Assembly: GCF_014696615.1 (NCBI RefSeq)
Contig: NZ_JACJQJ010000017.1
Location: forward strand, 62,001-126,000
Length of the DNA: 64,000 bases
Direction: 5' to 3'
DNA from: Nostoc linckia FACHB-104
Lineage (GTDB): Bacteria > Cyanobacteriota > Cyanobacteriia > Cyanobacteriales > Nostocaceae
This document shows positions 42,214 through 53,019 of this stretch, in pieces (the stretch's first letter is position 1; each line of letters begins with the position of its first letter). Made by a program: the position numbers and the translations under genes. The notes beneath the pieces were generated by a model. It was not told the origin of the DNA. It saw nothing but the letters and a program-made list of their open reading frames with translations, and did no database searches.

Positions 42214-45200
42214 TTATTTGCTTTTGGGAATGTCATCACAAAGCCAGCGATCGCGCGGATCAACATTATGGTTGTGCTTGATGTAGTCATCGACCCAGGT
42301 GCAACCACGAACCAGCAGGTCATTAAGGTTTAAATTCCACAACATGATTGTGTTGTCATCACTAGCAGAAGCCAATGTTTGACCATCAGGACTAAAGCTG
42401 ACACTTAATACAGCGCTCTGATGCCCAGTGAGGGTTTTAATCAGTTTACCCTCACGGCTCCAGAGTTTGACAGTTTTGTCATAACTGGCAGCAGCGAGCA
42501 ATTCACCATTGGGACTGAATGTAACAGCATTAACGCTATCGCTATAACCTTTTAACAAGGTTTTCAACAACTTCCCATCCCGCCGCCATAACTTTACGGT
42601 GTTATCCCAACTAGCAGAAGCTAGTAATTGGTCAGTGGGACTAAAGCTGACACCTAAAACCCAGCTGTCTTGAGGCGAAAAAGTTTTCAACAAAGTCCCA
42701 TCCCTGCGCCAGAGTTTGATGGTTTTGTCGTCACTCGCAGTCGCTAACAGCTGACCGTCCGGGCTGAAATTGACACTATTCACCCAACCGTTATGTCCTA
42801 CCAACGTTGTCAGCAAGCGGCCATCACGATGCCAAAGTTTCACTGTCTTATCTTTACTTGCTGAAGCTAACAACTGTCCGTCTGGACTGAAACTGACGCT
42901 CATGACGCTATCAGTATGCCCCTGCAGTGTCTTGATTAAAGTTCCATCACGCCGCCAAAGTTTGACAGTTTTGTCATAACTGGCTGACGCTAATATTTCA
43001 CCTAAGGGATCAAAACTTACACTGGGAACTTTATCTGTGTGACCCAGCAGAGTTTTGTAGAGTTTAGTTTCTACCTCTCCATTTCTAGTCTCACGTTTCC
43101 AAAGTTTAACTGTATGATCTTTGCTGCCAGAAGCCAACATTTGACCATCTGGACTCCAAACTACGCTTAAAACTCTACCAGTATGACTTTTGAGGATGGG
43201 TATAGTTGAGTCATCTAAACGCCACAACTTGACGCTTTTGTCATAACTAGCTGATGCCAGCAGTTTGTTATCTGGGCTGAAAGCCACACTAGCAACAGCA
43301 TCGCTGTGTCCCTTAAAAGTATTTAGTAGAGTGCCTGTGACACTCCAGAGATTGATTGTGTTATCGTCACTGCCAGAAGCAAATTTTTGACTATCGGAAC
43401 TGAAATTCAGGCTCCAAATTGTCTTGTGATGCTCCAGTAAAGTTTTGCTGGGGCGAAAATCAAAGCTATTTTTGGTACTATGACGCTCTCTGCGCCAAAG
43501 TTGTATGGTCTGATCTCTACCACCAGACACTAATACTTGACCATTCGGGCTAAAAGCTACAGCAGTTACACCCTTGCGATGTCCCTGTAAGGTGGTGACT
43601 AAACTTCCATCTCTTCGCCAAATTTTTACAGTTTTGTCTTCACTTGCTGAAGCAATAAATTTTCCATCTGGACTGAAGGTTACCCAGTTCACCCATCCCT
43701 GATGTCCCCTGAGAATTTTTAATAAAGTACCATCCTTGCGCCAGAGTTTAATTGTTGCATCCTTACTACCAGTGGCTAAAAGCTCACCATCTGGGCTGAA
43801 ACTGACGCTATAAACCCAATCTCCATGCCCTTGTAAGGTTGTGTATGGTTCTGAGTCAAATACGCCTGTAAGCGCATTTTTATGCCAAATTTTTACAGTT
43901 TTATCCAGACTGGCAGAAGCTAAGGTCTGACCATCTGGACTAAAACTTAAGCTAGTCACAGCGTTGCTATGACCCCTAAGAGTTTGGAGTGAAGTTCCGT
44001 CAGACCGCCATATTTTTACAGTCTGATCTGTACTACCTGAAGCCAACAATTGACCGTCAGGGCTAAAAGTCACACCCCAGACAATCTCTCCGTGCCCCTC
44101 TAGGCGATTTTTCTCTTTGATGCCATAAACAGCCTGTTGCAGGGCTGTTATAACTCGCATCTTTGTATCTGTTTGAATTGCATCATCTGCTTGTTTGAGC
44201 TTTTTCCTAGCCCGCAAACTTTCTAATAGGGCATCAAACTCTTTATTAGAAGCAAATAAGGCTTCGCTAGAAGCTGCGATCGCGCTGATTTTGAAATTTG
44301 TTTCGCTGCGTTCAGCTCTTAATGCTTGCCGCTCGGCTGCTCTTTTTTGTAAATCTGCTTGCCACCATAATACGGCTATTGTCCCCGCCATTGCTGCCAA
44401 AGCCACCCCAGCTAGACGCGCTTCTCGCAGTCGCCGTTGTAAAACTAAATTCAATTGCTCTTGAGAGAGTTTTTGCGCTACTTCAGCGCGATTTTTTTCC
44501 GATCTGACTTTTTCTAACTCGGCAACCATTCCATAATCATTTTTTTGGCGAATCGGTTCAACTAAATAATCATGAACCAACTGGTAGCGATCGCCTAATT
44601 CTTCTGGCTCTCGTAATACCAATCCTGACCCTACCAAAATTTCTAAAATAAATTCCCAATCTGAATCAAAATTAGATATTGCGTTTTGATTGTTCTCTAG
44701 GACAACTGCTAAATCCGCTTTGGTTTTTAGTGGCCTTGTACCTTTTTCATCTGTTAATTCAAATAATAATTTCCAACTTCGTGCTTCGTTTTCTTGTCCG
44801 CAATCTTTGATCACTTCCTCAAGCCAGCGCTCAACTAGTTTTTCTGAGCCACCACACAGATTATATTGTGCGAGAGTAGTAATATTTTCTGCTTGCAGTT
44901 GAGCGCCGACGATTTGTAGTTCAATGGGATGTACTTCGTTGATGTCTCCTGCTAAATCTTTGACTAACTGATGAATTAATTCATCAGTGATTTCATAATG
45001 TGAACGTTGAGTCAGACTTTTAATAATGTTAATCGCATCATCACTGTCAAAGTTGCCTAAGTAATAGCGTAGGTCTTTATCTAATATATTTTTATTAATT
45101 ACTCCTAAATCATAAAGACCATGACTATTTTGTTTGCTCAACCGTTCAAATTCCAATAAATAATGTAAATAATCTTCACGGATTGCTAAAATAATTTTGA

Positions 45201-47244
45201 CATAGCCAATATTTAAACACTCACTAAAAAATTTATAAAATTGGATTTTTTTCTCAGGAGAGGTGCTAATAAAGAAGAATTCTTCAAACTGATCAAAAAT
45301 AATGACTATCGTATGATTACGTTCAGAAACTAAACGTAGTTTTTCAATAAGTATAGTTGGTGTAATTTCTCCAACAGTAGAAATTTCTGTCTGTGCTAGT
45401 ACTTGATTAACATTGCGTCCTAATGCTGTCACCCAATCTGTATACACAGATAAAACTATAGGTAAAGCAATACGCTCACCAATAGCTTTTCCTTTTAAAG
45501 CTGGTACTAAACCTGCTTTGAGAATAGAGCTTTTACCTACTCCTGATGGGCCATGAATGACTGTAAGTTTGTAATCAGCACGGGTGATCCTTTCAATCAA
45601 ACGATTAACATCTTGTTGTCTTCCAGAAGCAGCTATTTCTTGAGCGACTTCCTCAGGAATAAATGGTATTTTTTGTGACTCTAATACTGGGTTAATTCTG
45701 TAGCGCTGTGGCTGTAATTGGCTAGCACCAATGAAGGCGCGAAAGCGATACTGATGTTCGATTTGAATTTTTTCTTGCTTGAGAATAAAGGCTTCTGTAT
45801 AATCATGACGCTCATCAAAGTAGAGCGATCGCAACTCTTCTAAAATTTCTAAATACAGCAATGGCTCATACTGTAGCTCACAAACTACTCTTGCCCATTC
45901 CAGGTTATTGATAGCTTCTTGCCACTCACCCAAATGTCGCTGTGTACGCGCTAACAGTAATAGATACCAACTTTCCTGCCTGCGTGATACTTCTGTCGCT
46001 AGTTCAGCAATAGAAAGTGCTGTATTGGCTAATTCATGGGCTAATATCCAGTTCGATTCTGAAGCCGCCACATCTGCGAGAAAAGCGTAATCTTGGGCTA
46101 GTTGTGCTGGATTGCCATAATTTTCATGCAGCTGTAACGATTTTTTAGCTAATTGCTCTAATTCTTCCCAATTTTGTAAGCGTTGCAACATTTCGCAAGT
46201 CGGTAAAATGAATTTGGCAACTAAGTCGGGTCTTTGTGCCTCTTCCAATATCTCCAAGCATTGTGTAAACCACAAAAGAGCATCCTGCCAGTACTTACTG
46301 TCAGCACCTTGGTATAAGTCTGCCATGCGCCGATAACACAACCCAATGTGGAATGTTACTACTGCTTGTCTCAGAAGTGGTGGAGATGGCAGCATTGGCG
46401 GATAGGGAGAATATAGTTCTACATTCTCTTCTAAATTACCGAGTACACTTTCACCTGAACCCACTTGTTGCCAAAGTTCTAAGCTTTTTTGATAATGAGC
46501 TAAAGCATCATCAATTTGATCGTTAGCATATTCATCACGTCCTAAGACAAATTCTAAACTTGCTTCTAATTCAGGATCTAATTTCACCCCATATAAACGC
46601 AGCAAATCATTACGGGCAGATTCAATTTCCCGCCGATTCCTTGACTTAGGAGCTAAATCAAGAGCATCATTTGATAAAAATTTGTCAGCACCTGCTTCTA
46701 AAACTTTAGCGAATAAAGATTCCGTTTCCTGACGGATTAGTGCAATTAAATATTCTTGCGCTAGTTCAAATTTAATGGTGGTTGCTGCCCAACTTTTAAA
46801 ATCTGGCGCTAATCTTGAAAGCATAGAAGCCACTTCATCTTGTAGCCAAAAAATTAATGGGAAAGGAAAAGTAGCTGAATAAATATCTCGTGCTTGGTTG
46901 AGACCAGCCAAAAAATTATCGAGAGCAAGAATTGACTCTAGTCCAAAAACCATCACAGCCGATGGCAAGGTATCTTTTACAACTACAGAATGATCTAAAA
47001 ATAGTTCTGTAATTATTTGAGTATGTAAAGCATTGGTTGATGGCTGAAGAAATATCTCTCTAATATTGATTTCTTTAGTTAGCAAGCGGAGATTACCCAA
47101 CATTTGCTCCCGTAATTGCCCATAATTACAGCGGACTAAAATTAGAGCAAAGTGACCTTTAGAGAGATTTATTGCCCGAATCATCCTTTGCAGAGCATGT
47201 TGATTGTCATTAACTATAGCTGCTGTGAATTGCCACTTTGTCAT
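42214..47244 (-). CDS. giant TPR / STAND NTPase / transmembrane / WD40 protein
   Basis: 1676 residues. Region 1-190 has PFPLIFWLQDEVASMLSRLA with no P-loop, resembling inactive STAND-like N-domains. Residues about 200-520 are TPR-like helices. A STAND NTPase follows with Walker A HGPSGVGKSS (about 562-571) and Walker B TIVIIFDQFEEFFF (about 648), the nSTAND1 pattern. A predicted membrane helix (VALAAMAGTIAVLWW, about 950) is flanked by coiled-coil. From about 1046 to 1640 come 14 WD40 repeats of 40-46 residues with GH...FSPDG..LAS.S.D.T.KLW, enough for two seven-bladed propellers. STAND proteins act as ligand-triggered switches in signalling, defence or cell death; the ligand and output here are unknown. 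The P-loop gene just upstream is a likely partner. Confidence 0.92.
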   Translation of the reverse strand: MTKWQFTAAIVNDNQHALQRMIRAINLSKGHFALILVRCNYGQLREQMLGNLRLLTKEINIREIFLQPSTNALHTQIITELFLDHSVVVKDTLPSAVMVFGLESILALDNFLAGLNQARDIYSATFPFPLIFWLQDEVASMLSRLAPDFKSWAATTIKFELAQEYLIALIRQETESLFAKVLEAGADKFLSNDALDLAPKSRNRREIESARNDLLRLYGVKLDPELEASLEFVLGRDEYANDQIDDALAHYQKSLELWQQVGSGESVLGNLEENVELYSPYPPMLPSPPLLRQAVVTFHIGLCYRRMADLYQGADSKYWQDALLWFTQCLEILEEAQRPDLVAKFILPTCEMLQRLQNWEELEQLAKKSLQLHENYGNPAQLAQDYAFLADVAASESNWILAHELANTALSIAELATEVSRRQESWYLLLLARTQRHLGEWQEAINNLEWARVVCELQYEPLLYLEILEELRSLYFDERHDYTEAFILKQEKIQIEHQYRFRAFIGASQLQPQRYRINPVLESQKIPFIPEEVAQEIAASGRQQDVNRLIERITRADYKLTVIHGPSGVGKSSILKAGLVPALKGKAIGERIALPIVLSVYTDWVTALGRNVNQVLAQTEISTVGEITPTILIEKLRLVSERNHTIVIIFDQFEEFFFISTSPEKKIQFYKFFSECLNIGYVKIILAIREDYLHYLLEFERLSKQNSHGLYDLGVINKNILDKDLRYYLGNFDSDDAINIIKSLTQRSHYEITDELIHQLVKDLAGDINEVHPIELQIVGAQLQAENITTLAQYNLCGGSEKLVERWLEEVIKDCGQENEARSWKLLFELTDEKGTRPLKTKADLAVVLENNQNAISNFDSDWEFILEILVGSGLVLREPEELGDRYQLVHDYLVEPIRQKNDYGMVAELEKVRSEKNRAEVAQKLSQEQLNLVLQRRLREARLAGVALAAMAGTIAVLWWQADLQKRAAERQALRAERSETNFKISAIAASSEALFASNKEFDALLESLRARKKLKQADDAIQTDTKMRVITALQQAVYGIKEKNRLEGHGEIVWGVTFSPDGQLLASGSTDQTVKIWRSDGTSLQTLRGHSNAVTSLSFSPDGQTLASASLDKTVKIWHKNALTGVFDSEPYTTLQGHGDWVYSVSFSPDGELLATGSKDATIKLWRKDGTLLKILRGHQGWVNWVTFSPDGKFIASASEDKTVKIWRRDGSLVTTLQGHRKGVTAVAFSPNGQVLVSGGRDQTIQLWRRERHSTKNSFDFRPSKTLLEHHKTIWSLNFSSDSQKFASGSDDNTINLWSVTGTLLNTFKGHSDAVASVAFSPDNKLLASASYDKSVKLWRLDDSTIPILKSHTGRVLSVVWSPDGQMLASGSKDHTVKLWKRETRNGEVETKLYKTLLGHTDKVPSVSFDPLGEILASASYDKTVKLWRRDGTLIKTLQGHTDSVMSVSFSPDGQLLASASKDKTVKLWHRDGRLLTTLVGHNGWVNSVNFSPDGQLLATASDDKTIKLWRRDGTLLKTFSPQDSWVLGVSFSPTDQLLASASWDNTVKLWRRDGKLLKTLLKGYSDSVNAVTFSPNGELLAAASYDKTVKLWSREGKLIKTLTGHQSAVLSVSFSPDGQTLASASDDNTIMLWNLNLNDLLVRGCTWVDDYIKHNHNVDPRDRWLCDDIPKSK

Positions 47245-47391
47245 ATATAAAAAACGGGCTATAGAGGAAGAATAATAAATTACACATCAAGCAGCAGCAA
47301 GAATAATTTTTGATACTGATTTTTGCATTGTGAAAAATTGGTTTGAGGTTTTAGTTCCATAGCCAATTTTTCTAGATCACTTGGAAATCAC

Positions 47392-48723
47392 TCACTTATT
47401 TTGCTGCCAGATAAGGACTTTTTCTGTTTCTGCTAATGCCGGACTAATTCCAAACCACCGACCTTGGGGATCGCGGTATTCAAACAGATACATACTTCGT
47501 AGTAAGCTTTGATAGTCAGATTCACCTTTGACGCTTTGCTGTTGCACTACTTCAAACAGTAATTTCCATTGATGTTCATCAATCGCTAATAACAGGTCGT
47601 CCCGGTAATCTTTAATGACAGCTTCTAAACATTCTCTGGAAAAGGGTGGATCTTGGCGTTGCAAGCAACTATAAAGTAGTCCCAATAAATTACGGATGTG
47701 ACCACCACTAACACGGCAAATTCGATCTAATGTCTCAGGGTGATCGAATAAATCTGTGATTAATAAAGGTCTTTCATCCCACTTAACTTCTGGGAAAGCT
47801 CGTGCTAGTACTAACTGGCGCAATAGTGACATTCCTGGTTCAAAGTCGCTACCATCCCTTTTCCGCACTAAAACCATCGGTAATACTTTAGGTGCAATTC
47901 CTCCTCCTAAGCGATTTTTTAGAGTTTCATACTCATTAGAAAAAATTAAGGCTAGGGGAATGGTGTAGACTAAGTGGCATTTCAGCCGACGTAACTGCTC
48001 ACCTCTGTCAATGAAAAGATATTCTGGTTGGGTACGTCCAGAAGCAACTGGACGCATATCAACTCGATCTAAGTTATCTACGATCACTACTAATCCTTTT
48101 TGACCGCGTTGCTTAAGCTGTTCAACAGCTTTGTCTAGTATCTCCTCGTTAATTGCTTGCAAAATACTGTTGGTACGTGGCTCCAGGTATTGCCTTAATT
48201 GATTACGTGTCTGGGCACTATCTTTGGTTTTAGCAGTAATTTTGGCAATACCCAAGGATAATTCTGCTTGTCCTGATAACTCTATAGGGGTCTGCAAAAA
48301 ATCCCCTATTTCTTTAAACAAATTACTAAAGTAACCTGGTTTAAATTTAATTCCAATTCCTTCCAAACTAACACTGACTTGACGGGCTACACTCAGCAAA
48401 ATATCGCTAACATCTATATCCGCCATATCTAAGTCTTGGCTGGACTCAAAATAAACCACATGAAATCCTGCTGCGTTTAGCTCTGCTTTCAGGCGTTGTA
48501 ACTCTGTGGATTTACCACAACCAATATGACCTGTAAATAACTGACAAGTTGGCTCATCTGGAGAAATTCGAGTAATAGTACGTTGTAGTTCTTCAACAAT
48601 TTTGCAACCACGTACATCAGAGAAATCTATATAGTACTGCTTATCCAGTACTTCACTCATATTTAATGTGTAGCTTGGGTTACACGCTTTATAAAAACGT
48701 GACAAATTTAATGTTGTTCTCAT
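47392..48723 (-). CDS. P-loop AAA/STAND-like ATPase beside the WD40 protein
   Basis: 443 residues. Walker A is GHIGCGKST (residues 65-73), and Walker B plus sensor is KGLVVIVDNLDRVD (about 206-219). A region SGGHIRNLLGLLYSCLQ (about 345) fits the winged-helix or lid part of Orc1/Cdc6-like or KAP-type ATPases. No signal or membrane helix. It lies 147 bases upstream of the giant WD40-STAND gene on the same strand, so the two may be co-transcribed. Its own effector domain is not visible. ATG 48723 is used; ATG at residue 22 (MSEVLDKQYYIDFSD) is an alternative. Confidence 0.85.
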   Translation of the reverse strand: MRTTLNLSRFYKACNPSYTLNMSEVLDKQYYIDFSDVRGCKIVEELQRTITRISPDEPTCQLFTGHIGCGKSTELQRLKAELNAAGFHVVYFESSQDLDMADIDVSDILLSVARQVSVSLEGIGIKFKPGYFSNLFKEIGDFLQTPIELSGQAELSLGIAKITAKTKDSAQTRNQLRQYLEPRTNSILQAINEEILDKAVEQLKQRGQKGLVVIVDNLDRVDMRPVASGRTQPEYLFIDRGEQLRRLKCHLVYTIPLALIFSNEYETLKNRLGGGIAPKVLPMVLVRKRDGSDFEPGMSLLRQLVLARAFPEVKWDERPLLITDLFDHPETLDRICRVSGGHIRNLLGLLYSCLQRQDPPFSRECLEAVIKDYRDDLLLAIDEHQWKLLFEVVQQQSVKGESDYQSLLRSMYLFEYRDPQGRWFGISPALAETEKVLIWQQNK

Positions 48724-49696
48724 GTAGATGCAGATCTAGTTTTATTTGTATCTTTTGCTATGCAAAAATCTCTATCAATTTTAAGAGATATCAAATTTAA
48801 TCCAAGTTGGAATTAAACAGTAGACAGCCCCAAGAGCGAGAATGCCCCAACCAACTGTCAGTATAATGGCAGAGATTGAGTTTTTCCTTATACGTTAAGT
48901 TTCTCTGTCCTTTTTACAGCTGGTGTTGAACTTTTGACAATCTATAACCTTTCCCGAGGTTGCCAAATCCTGATGGGCTAGTCACGATGTCAAAAAAAAT
49001 ACTTTTTTAGCTAAATGGAGGGTGTGGTTATGGATGGTACACATATCATTATATTTTGCTTTTGTCAATAGCGAATGTAATATTGTTTACAGTCAAATTA
49101 ACATTTTGTAATTATCTGCAAAAAAAACTCAGATGTCTATATGTTTTCAATGGCAGTGATTACTATACATTTAGCTACATCTAAAGCGTTTAATCACATA
49201 GCACTAAATTAAAGTTTGAGGTGGTTGCTAGGATGTGGCTTTGGCAGAGAAATTGTTTGTGTGTTTGTTGATTTACCCTAGTAAAAATCAAAGCGCTATT
49301 GGCTTTGAACTGTAAGTTAAATAGAGAATTTTGCCATAATGCAGATAAAAGAAAATTGTGATTGTTGCTCTTGGATGTAAAACGTATAAATACTGAGAAG
49401 ATACTAGAGCTAATATACATATAACATTATATATTTCAATCTCTCTGATGTAGCTTTTTTTGCAGATAATGGCTGTCACCCTACAGTAAAAAAGTGACAT
49501 TCGGTCTAGAATAGACAGCGCTAACTGCTAAATGAAGAGATATCACCCCACAATCATCCTGTGGTTGCTGTAAAGTGTTACTAAAAAGTGAAAAAATTCT
49601 GGAAAAAAGGGGCTAGTAAATGCCACCAAAGTTTACTGAAATTAATTGATGAGCTGACTACCAAAGAATTTGGACTGGAACCAGCAAGGGGTTTTA
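48724..49696. other. long intergenic region upstream of ftsQ
   Basis: About 970 AT-rich bases. A minus-strand open stretch (48781-48894, 38 codons) would encode one hydrophobic helix (SAIILTVGWGILALGAVYCL) but has no start codon, so it may be a relic. The short frames between 49190 and 49500 look spurious. Confidence 0.45.
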
Positions 49697-50560
49697 ATGG
49701 CTGACCTAGTATCACTTTCCCGTGCAGATTTAGCCCAGCGCCGTAAAAGATTAAGGCGCAAGCAGCAAATGAAAATTATTCAGGCAATTTGGCGAACTTT
49801 CGCCATTAGCAGTTTGGCAGGTTGTTTGCTGTGGGTGGCAACCCAACCTATTTGGGTGCTAAATGCACCCAACCAAATTGTCATGAAATCAGGTAATGAA
49901 TTACTCCCGGAAGAGACCGTTAAGTCTCTGTTGGTATTATCTTATCCCCAATCTTTATGGCGGATTCAACCGTCAGTGATCGCCGAATCTTTAAAGCGAC
50001 AACCCACTATTGCACAAGCCAGCGTCAGTCGTCGTCTATTCCCACCGGGGTTGATCGTCGACATCACCGAACGAGTACCCGTAGCTATAGTACAAACATC
50101 CACAGGTGGAAAGTCTGAAGGTGTTAATAAGTCTGAAGGTGTTAATAAGCAAGCATCTGTTGGCTTAATAGATGCTAGTGGAGCTTTGATACCTTTAGAC
50201 AAATACACATCGCTTAATCCCACAAGGAAATTACCCAATCTCAAGGTGATTGGGTTACCTGAACAATATCTTCCTTACTGGACTCAACTGTATCTGTCTG
50301 TGAATCAAAGTTTGGTGAAAATCCAAGAAATTAATTGTCAAGATCCAACAAATCTAATTTTAAAAACAGAGCTAGGCAATGTGTATTTCGGCCCACCAAG
50401 TCCTCAGCTATCTGAACAGATTAAGATCCTTGCTCAAATGCGCCATTTATCTAGCAAGTTAAATTCAAGTCAAATAGAATACATTGATCTCCAAAATCCT
50501 GAAGCTCCATTAGTACAATTGAACCAAAAAAATCAGAAAATTAATGTTCGTAATCCTTAG
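49697..50560 (+). CDS. ftsQ: cell division protein FtsQ/DivIB
   Basis: FtsQ is a bitopic membrane protein of the divisome. 287 residues from ATG 49697, which has caaggggtttta upstream; the TTG at 49670 is unlikely. A basic N-terminus (AQRRKRLRRKQQMK) precedes one membrane helix (about 35-55). Then comes a POTRA domain (NQIVMKSGNELLPEETVKSL through RRLFPPGLIVDITERVPVAIV) and the FtsQ beta domain. Residues KSEGVN are tandemly duplicated at 50111-50146 in an exposed loop. ftsZ follows on the same strand, but more than 1.1 kb away. Confidence 0.9.
   Translation: MADLVSLSRADLAQRRKRLRRKQQMKIIQAIWRTFAISSLAGCLLWVATQPIWVLNAPNQIVMKSGNELLPEETVKSLLVLSYPQSLWRIQPSVIAESLKRQPTIAQASVSRRLFPPGLIVDITERVPVAIVQTSTGGKSEGVNKSEGVNKQASVGLIDASGALIPLDKYTSLNPTRKLPNLKVIGLPEQYLPYWTQLYLSVNQSLVKIQEINCQDPTNLILKTELGNVYFGPPSPQLSEQIKILAQMRHLSSKLNSSQIEYIDLQNPEAPLVQLNQKNQKINVRNP
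50111..50146 (+). repeat. 18-bp tandem duplication in ftsQ
   Basis: aagtctgaaggtgttaat occurs twice in direct succession, adding six residues (KSEGVN) in frame to a loop of the protein. Confidence 0.9.
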
Positions 50561-51723
50561 AAATATTTAGCATGTTTAATATATATAAGGCTTTTAGTAA
50601 ATTCACAAAGTTTTATGATAAAAAATATTTACTATTTTTTATGTTTCGAGTAATACTCAAAAAATAGGCATAAACTTCTCATTAAAATCAGAGCATTACT
50701 CACAAAGGCTCTTTGAGGAGTAAAATCAATGCAATTGTTACCCTAACATCTCACAATCGGGCACAAGATGTTAGAACGCTAACAATGACGTTGAATCTGT
50801 AAACCACCTTGTGCCTAGACAATTTTCCCATAAAATCAAATTTCCCAGAGAAAAGCCTGTATTTGTCACTACCCTAACTCTTCCAGATTACAAAGCAAAT
50901 TTAGTACACCTATATATATGGCACCAGTGACGAATTCTATAAGGTAGAATATTTCTCCAACCAATAGTCTGTTAAAACAGATCAAATAGCTAATCAATTT
51001 GGGTTTTCCATAAATTGGCAAGCAATTTCTTCTCAGCCCCAAACTTCAAAATAAGTAAGTAAAGGGCAAATTTTGTGTCATAAGGTGCAATCATCCCTAA
51101 TGGTGAAACCTATTAACTATATTATGGAAAGAGATCGGACGCGCTATGGTGCGTCTTTACAAGTTGTCCTAGCTAAGTGTAATTTTTGGTATAAAGGTTT
51201 TTATACTGAGAAGCTTAGTATACTTAATTACCAATTTTTACTAATAGAGGCTAAATTTAACAACACTAATAATCTCTTTTCTAAGTATTTTTCTTTGGAG
51301 GAAAATTATAAAATATACAAAATTAACCTTGCAATAGTGGCGATCCAGGAAAAAAAAATCAATACTGTAAGTTGTAAAATTAATGACCAATCAAAATCAT
51401 TAGTATTAATAAGGGAAGAACATAGTAAATGCCAAAGAAAAACCCCAACAAATTGGCAGCAGCAAAGTAGAGGTCTAAATATCTGGTTGAAGTTATACAG
51501 ATCATTTTTAAGTAAATATAGGTATACTTCTTTAGAACTAGTTGTGCGATCGGCTGCGTTATTGGCTGATGCCGTAGCGAAATTTCGCACTGACAATCCT
51601 GTTAGGGTTGGAAGTAGTGAGAACAATAAAGAACACTGTCATGTCTGTAGCAGTGTCAAACTATAGTTGACTCTTAGGTGAGTAACACCTGAAAAAGTCG
51701 TTTATCTACCTTTCACAAATCCA
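50561..51723. other. long spacer between ftsQ and ftsZ
   Basis: About 1160 bases, mostly AT-rich, likely with the ftsZ promoters. It includes gacgcgctatggtgcgtc (about 51138), a relative of the palindrome at 2820. A plus-strand TTG-started frame (51073-51666) has atypical composition, no ribosome site and covers that repeat; I do not call it a gene. Confidence 0.5.
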
Positions 51724-53019
51724 ATGACACTTGATAATAACCAAGGACTTACCTATAAAAACTCCCAGTCTGTGGGACAGTCAGGGTTCTCACTGGCTGT
51801 GAACTCAACCAATCCTTTTAATCACTCTGGGCTGAACTTCAGTCAAAATAATGACGGTAAGAAGATTACTGTTGAAAGCAACCGCATCGGCGAGATTGTT
51901 CCTGGTAGGGTTGCCAACATCAAAGTGATTGGTGTAGGTGGTGGCGGTGGTAATGCTGTCAACCGCATGATTGAGTCGGATGTCAGTGGAGTGGAATTTT
52001 GGTCAATTAACACTGATGCCCAAGCTCTAACATTGGCTGGTGCTCCTAGTCGGTTGCAAATAGGACAGAAACTGACACGAGGCTTAGGTGCAGGTGGTAA
52101 TCCTGCTATTGGTCAAAAGGCAGCTGAGGAATCAAGGGATGAAATTGCCACAGCTTTAGAAGGTGCTGATCTAGTATTTATCACCGCTGGTATGGGAGGA
52201 GGCACAGGAACAGGTGCGGCACCAATTGTTGCGGAAGTCGCTAAAGAAATGGGCGCTCTCACGGTTGGTGTTGTGACACGTCCATTTGTCTTTGAGGGTC
52301 GCCGTCGTACCAGCCAAGCAGAGCAAGGTATTGAAGGTTTAAAAAGTAGGGTAGACACATTGATCATTATTCCTAACAATAAATTGTTGGAAGTGATTCC
52401 CGAACAAACCCCTGTGCAAGAAGCTTTTCGCTATGCCGACGATGTACTGCGTCAAGGGGTACAAGGCATTTCCGATATCATTACCATCCCTGGCTTAGTC
52501 AATGTTGACTTCGCGGATGTGCGAGCGGTGATGGCAGATGCGGGATCGGCATTGATGGGAATAGGTGTGAGTTCAGGGAAATCGAGAGCCAGAGAAGCTG
52601 CGATCGCAGCTATCTCTTCTCCATTACTAGAATGTTCAATTGAAGGTGCTAGAGGAGTTGTCTTTAACATTACTGGTGGTAGCGACCTTACCTTACATGA
52701 AGTTAATGCGGCCGCAGAAACTATCTATGAAGTGGTTGATCCCAACGCCAATATTATTTTTGGTGCAGTGATTGATGATCGCCTCCAAGGTGAAGTGCGA
52801 ATTACTGTAATTGCAACTGGATTTACTGGTGAGCCACAAGCCGCTCCTCAGCAAAATGCCGCTAACACTAGGGTGACAACGCCTCCTCCTAGACGACCAG
52901 TATCACCACAACCTACGGCGAATCCTACTCCTCCAACCCCAATTGCAGAACCCAAAGACAAACCAATATTAGATATTCCTGATTTTCTCCAAAGGCGACG
53001 TAATCCACCCAAAAATTAA
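51724..53019 (+). CDS. ftsZ: cell division GTPase FtsZ
   Basis: FtsZ polymerises into the division ring. 431 residues. About 60 N-terminal residues precede the GTPase core ([16 protein letters not shown]), an extension usual in heterocyst-forming species. The tubulin signature is [14 protein letters not shown], and T7 with the catalytic loop is [16 protein letters not shown] Pro-rich linker leads to the conserved tip DIPDFLQRR, which binds FtsA/ZipN-type partners. ATG at 51724. Confidence 0.99.
   Translation: MTLDNNQGLTYKNSQSVGQSGFSLAVNSTNPFNHSGLNFSQNNDGKKITVESNRIGEIVPGRVANIKVIGVGGGGGNAVNRMIESDVSGVEFWSINTDAQALTLAGAPSRLQIGQKLTRGLGAGGNPAIGQKAAEESRDEIATALEGADLVFITAGMGGGTGTGAAPIVAEVAKEMGALTVGVVTRPFVFEGRRRTSQAEQGIEGLKSRVDTLIIIPNNKLLEVIPEQTPVQEAFRYADDVLRQGVQGISDIITIPGLVNVDFADVRAVMADAGSALMGIGVSSGKSRAREAAIAAISSPLLECSIEGARGVVFNITGGSDLTLHEVNAAAETIYEVVDPNANIIFGAVIDDRLQGEVRITVIATGFTGEPQAAPQQNAANTRVTTPPPRRPVSPQPTANPTPPTPIAEPKDKPILDIPDFLQRRRNPPKN

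Noticed and set aside
49190-49500. Two short minus-strand frames upstream of ftsQ
   Set aside because: AT-rich, mutually overlapping, no start context; spurious.
51130-51160. Possible tRNA or structured RNA at gacgcgctatggtgcgtc
   Set aside because: Only a single small hairpin related to the 2820 palindrome; no cloverleaf or T-loop consensus.
51073-51666. 197-codon plus-strand frame between ftsQ and ftsZ
   Set aside because: It needs a TTG start with no ribosome site, has an AT-driven composition (many Lys, Asn, Ile), overlaps an opposing 106-codon frame and runs through a dispersed-repeat relative. Could be revisited if homologues exist.
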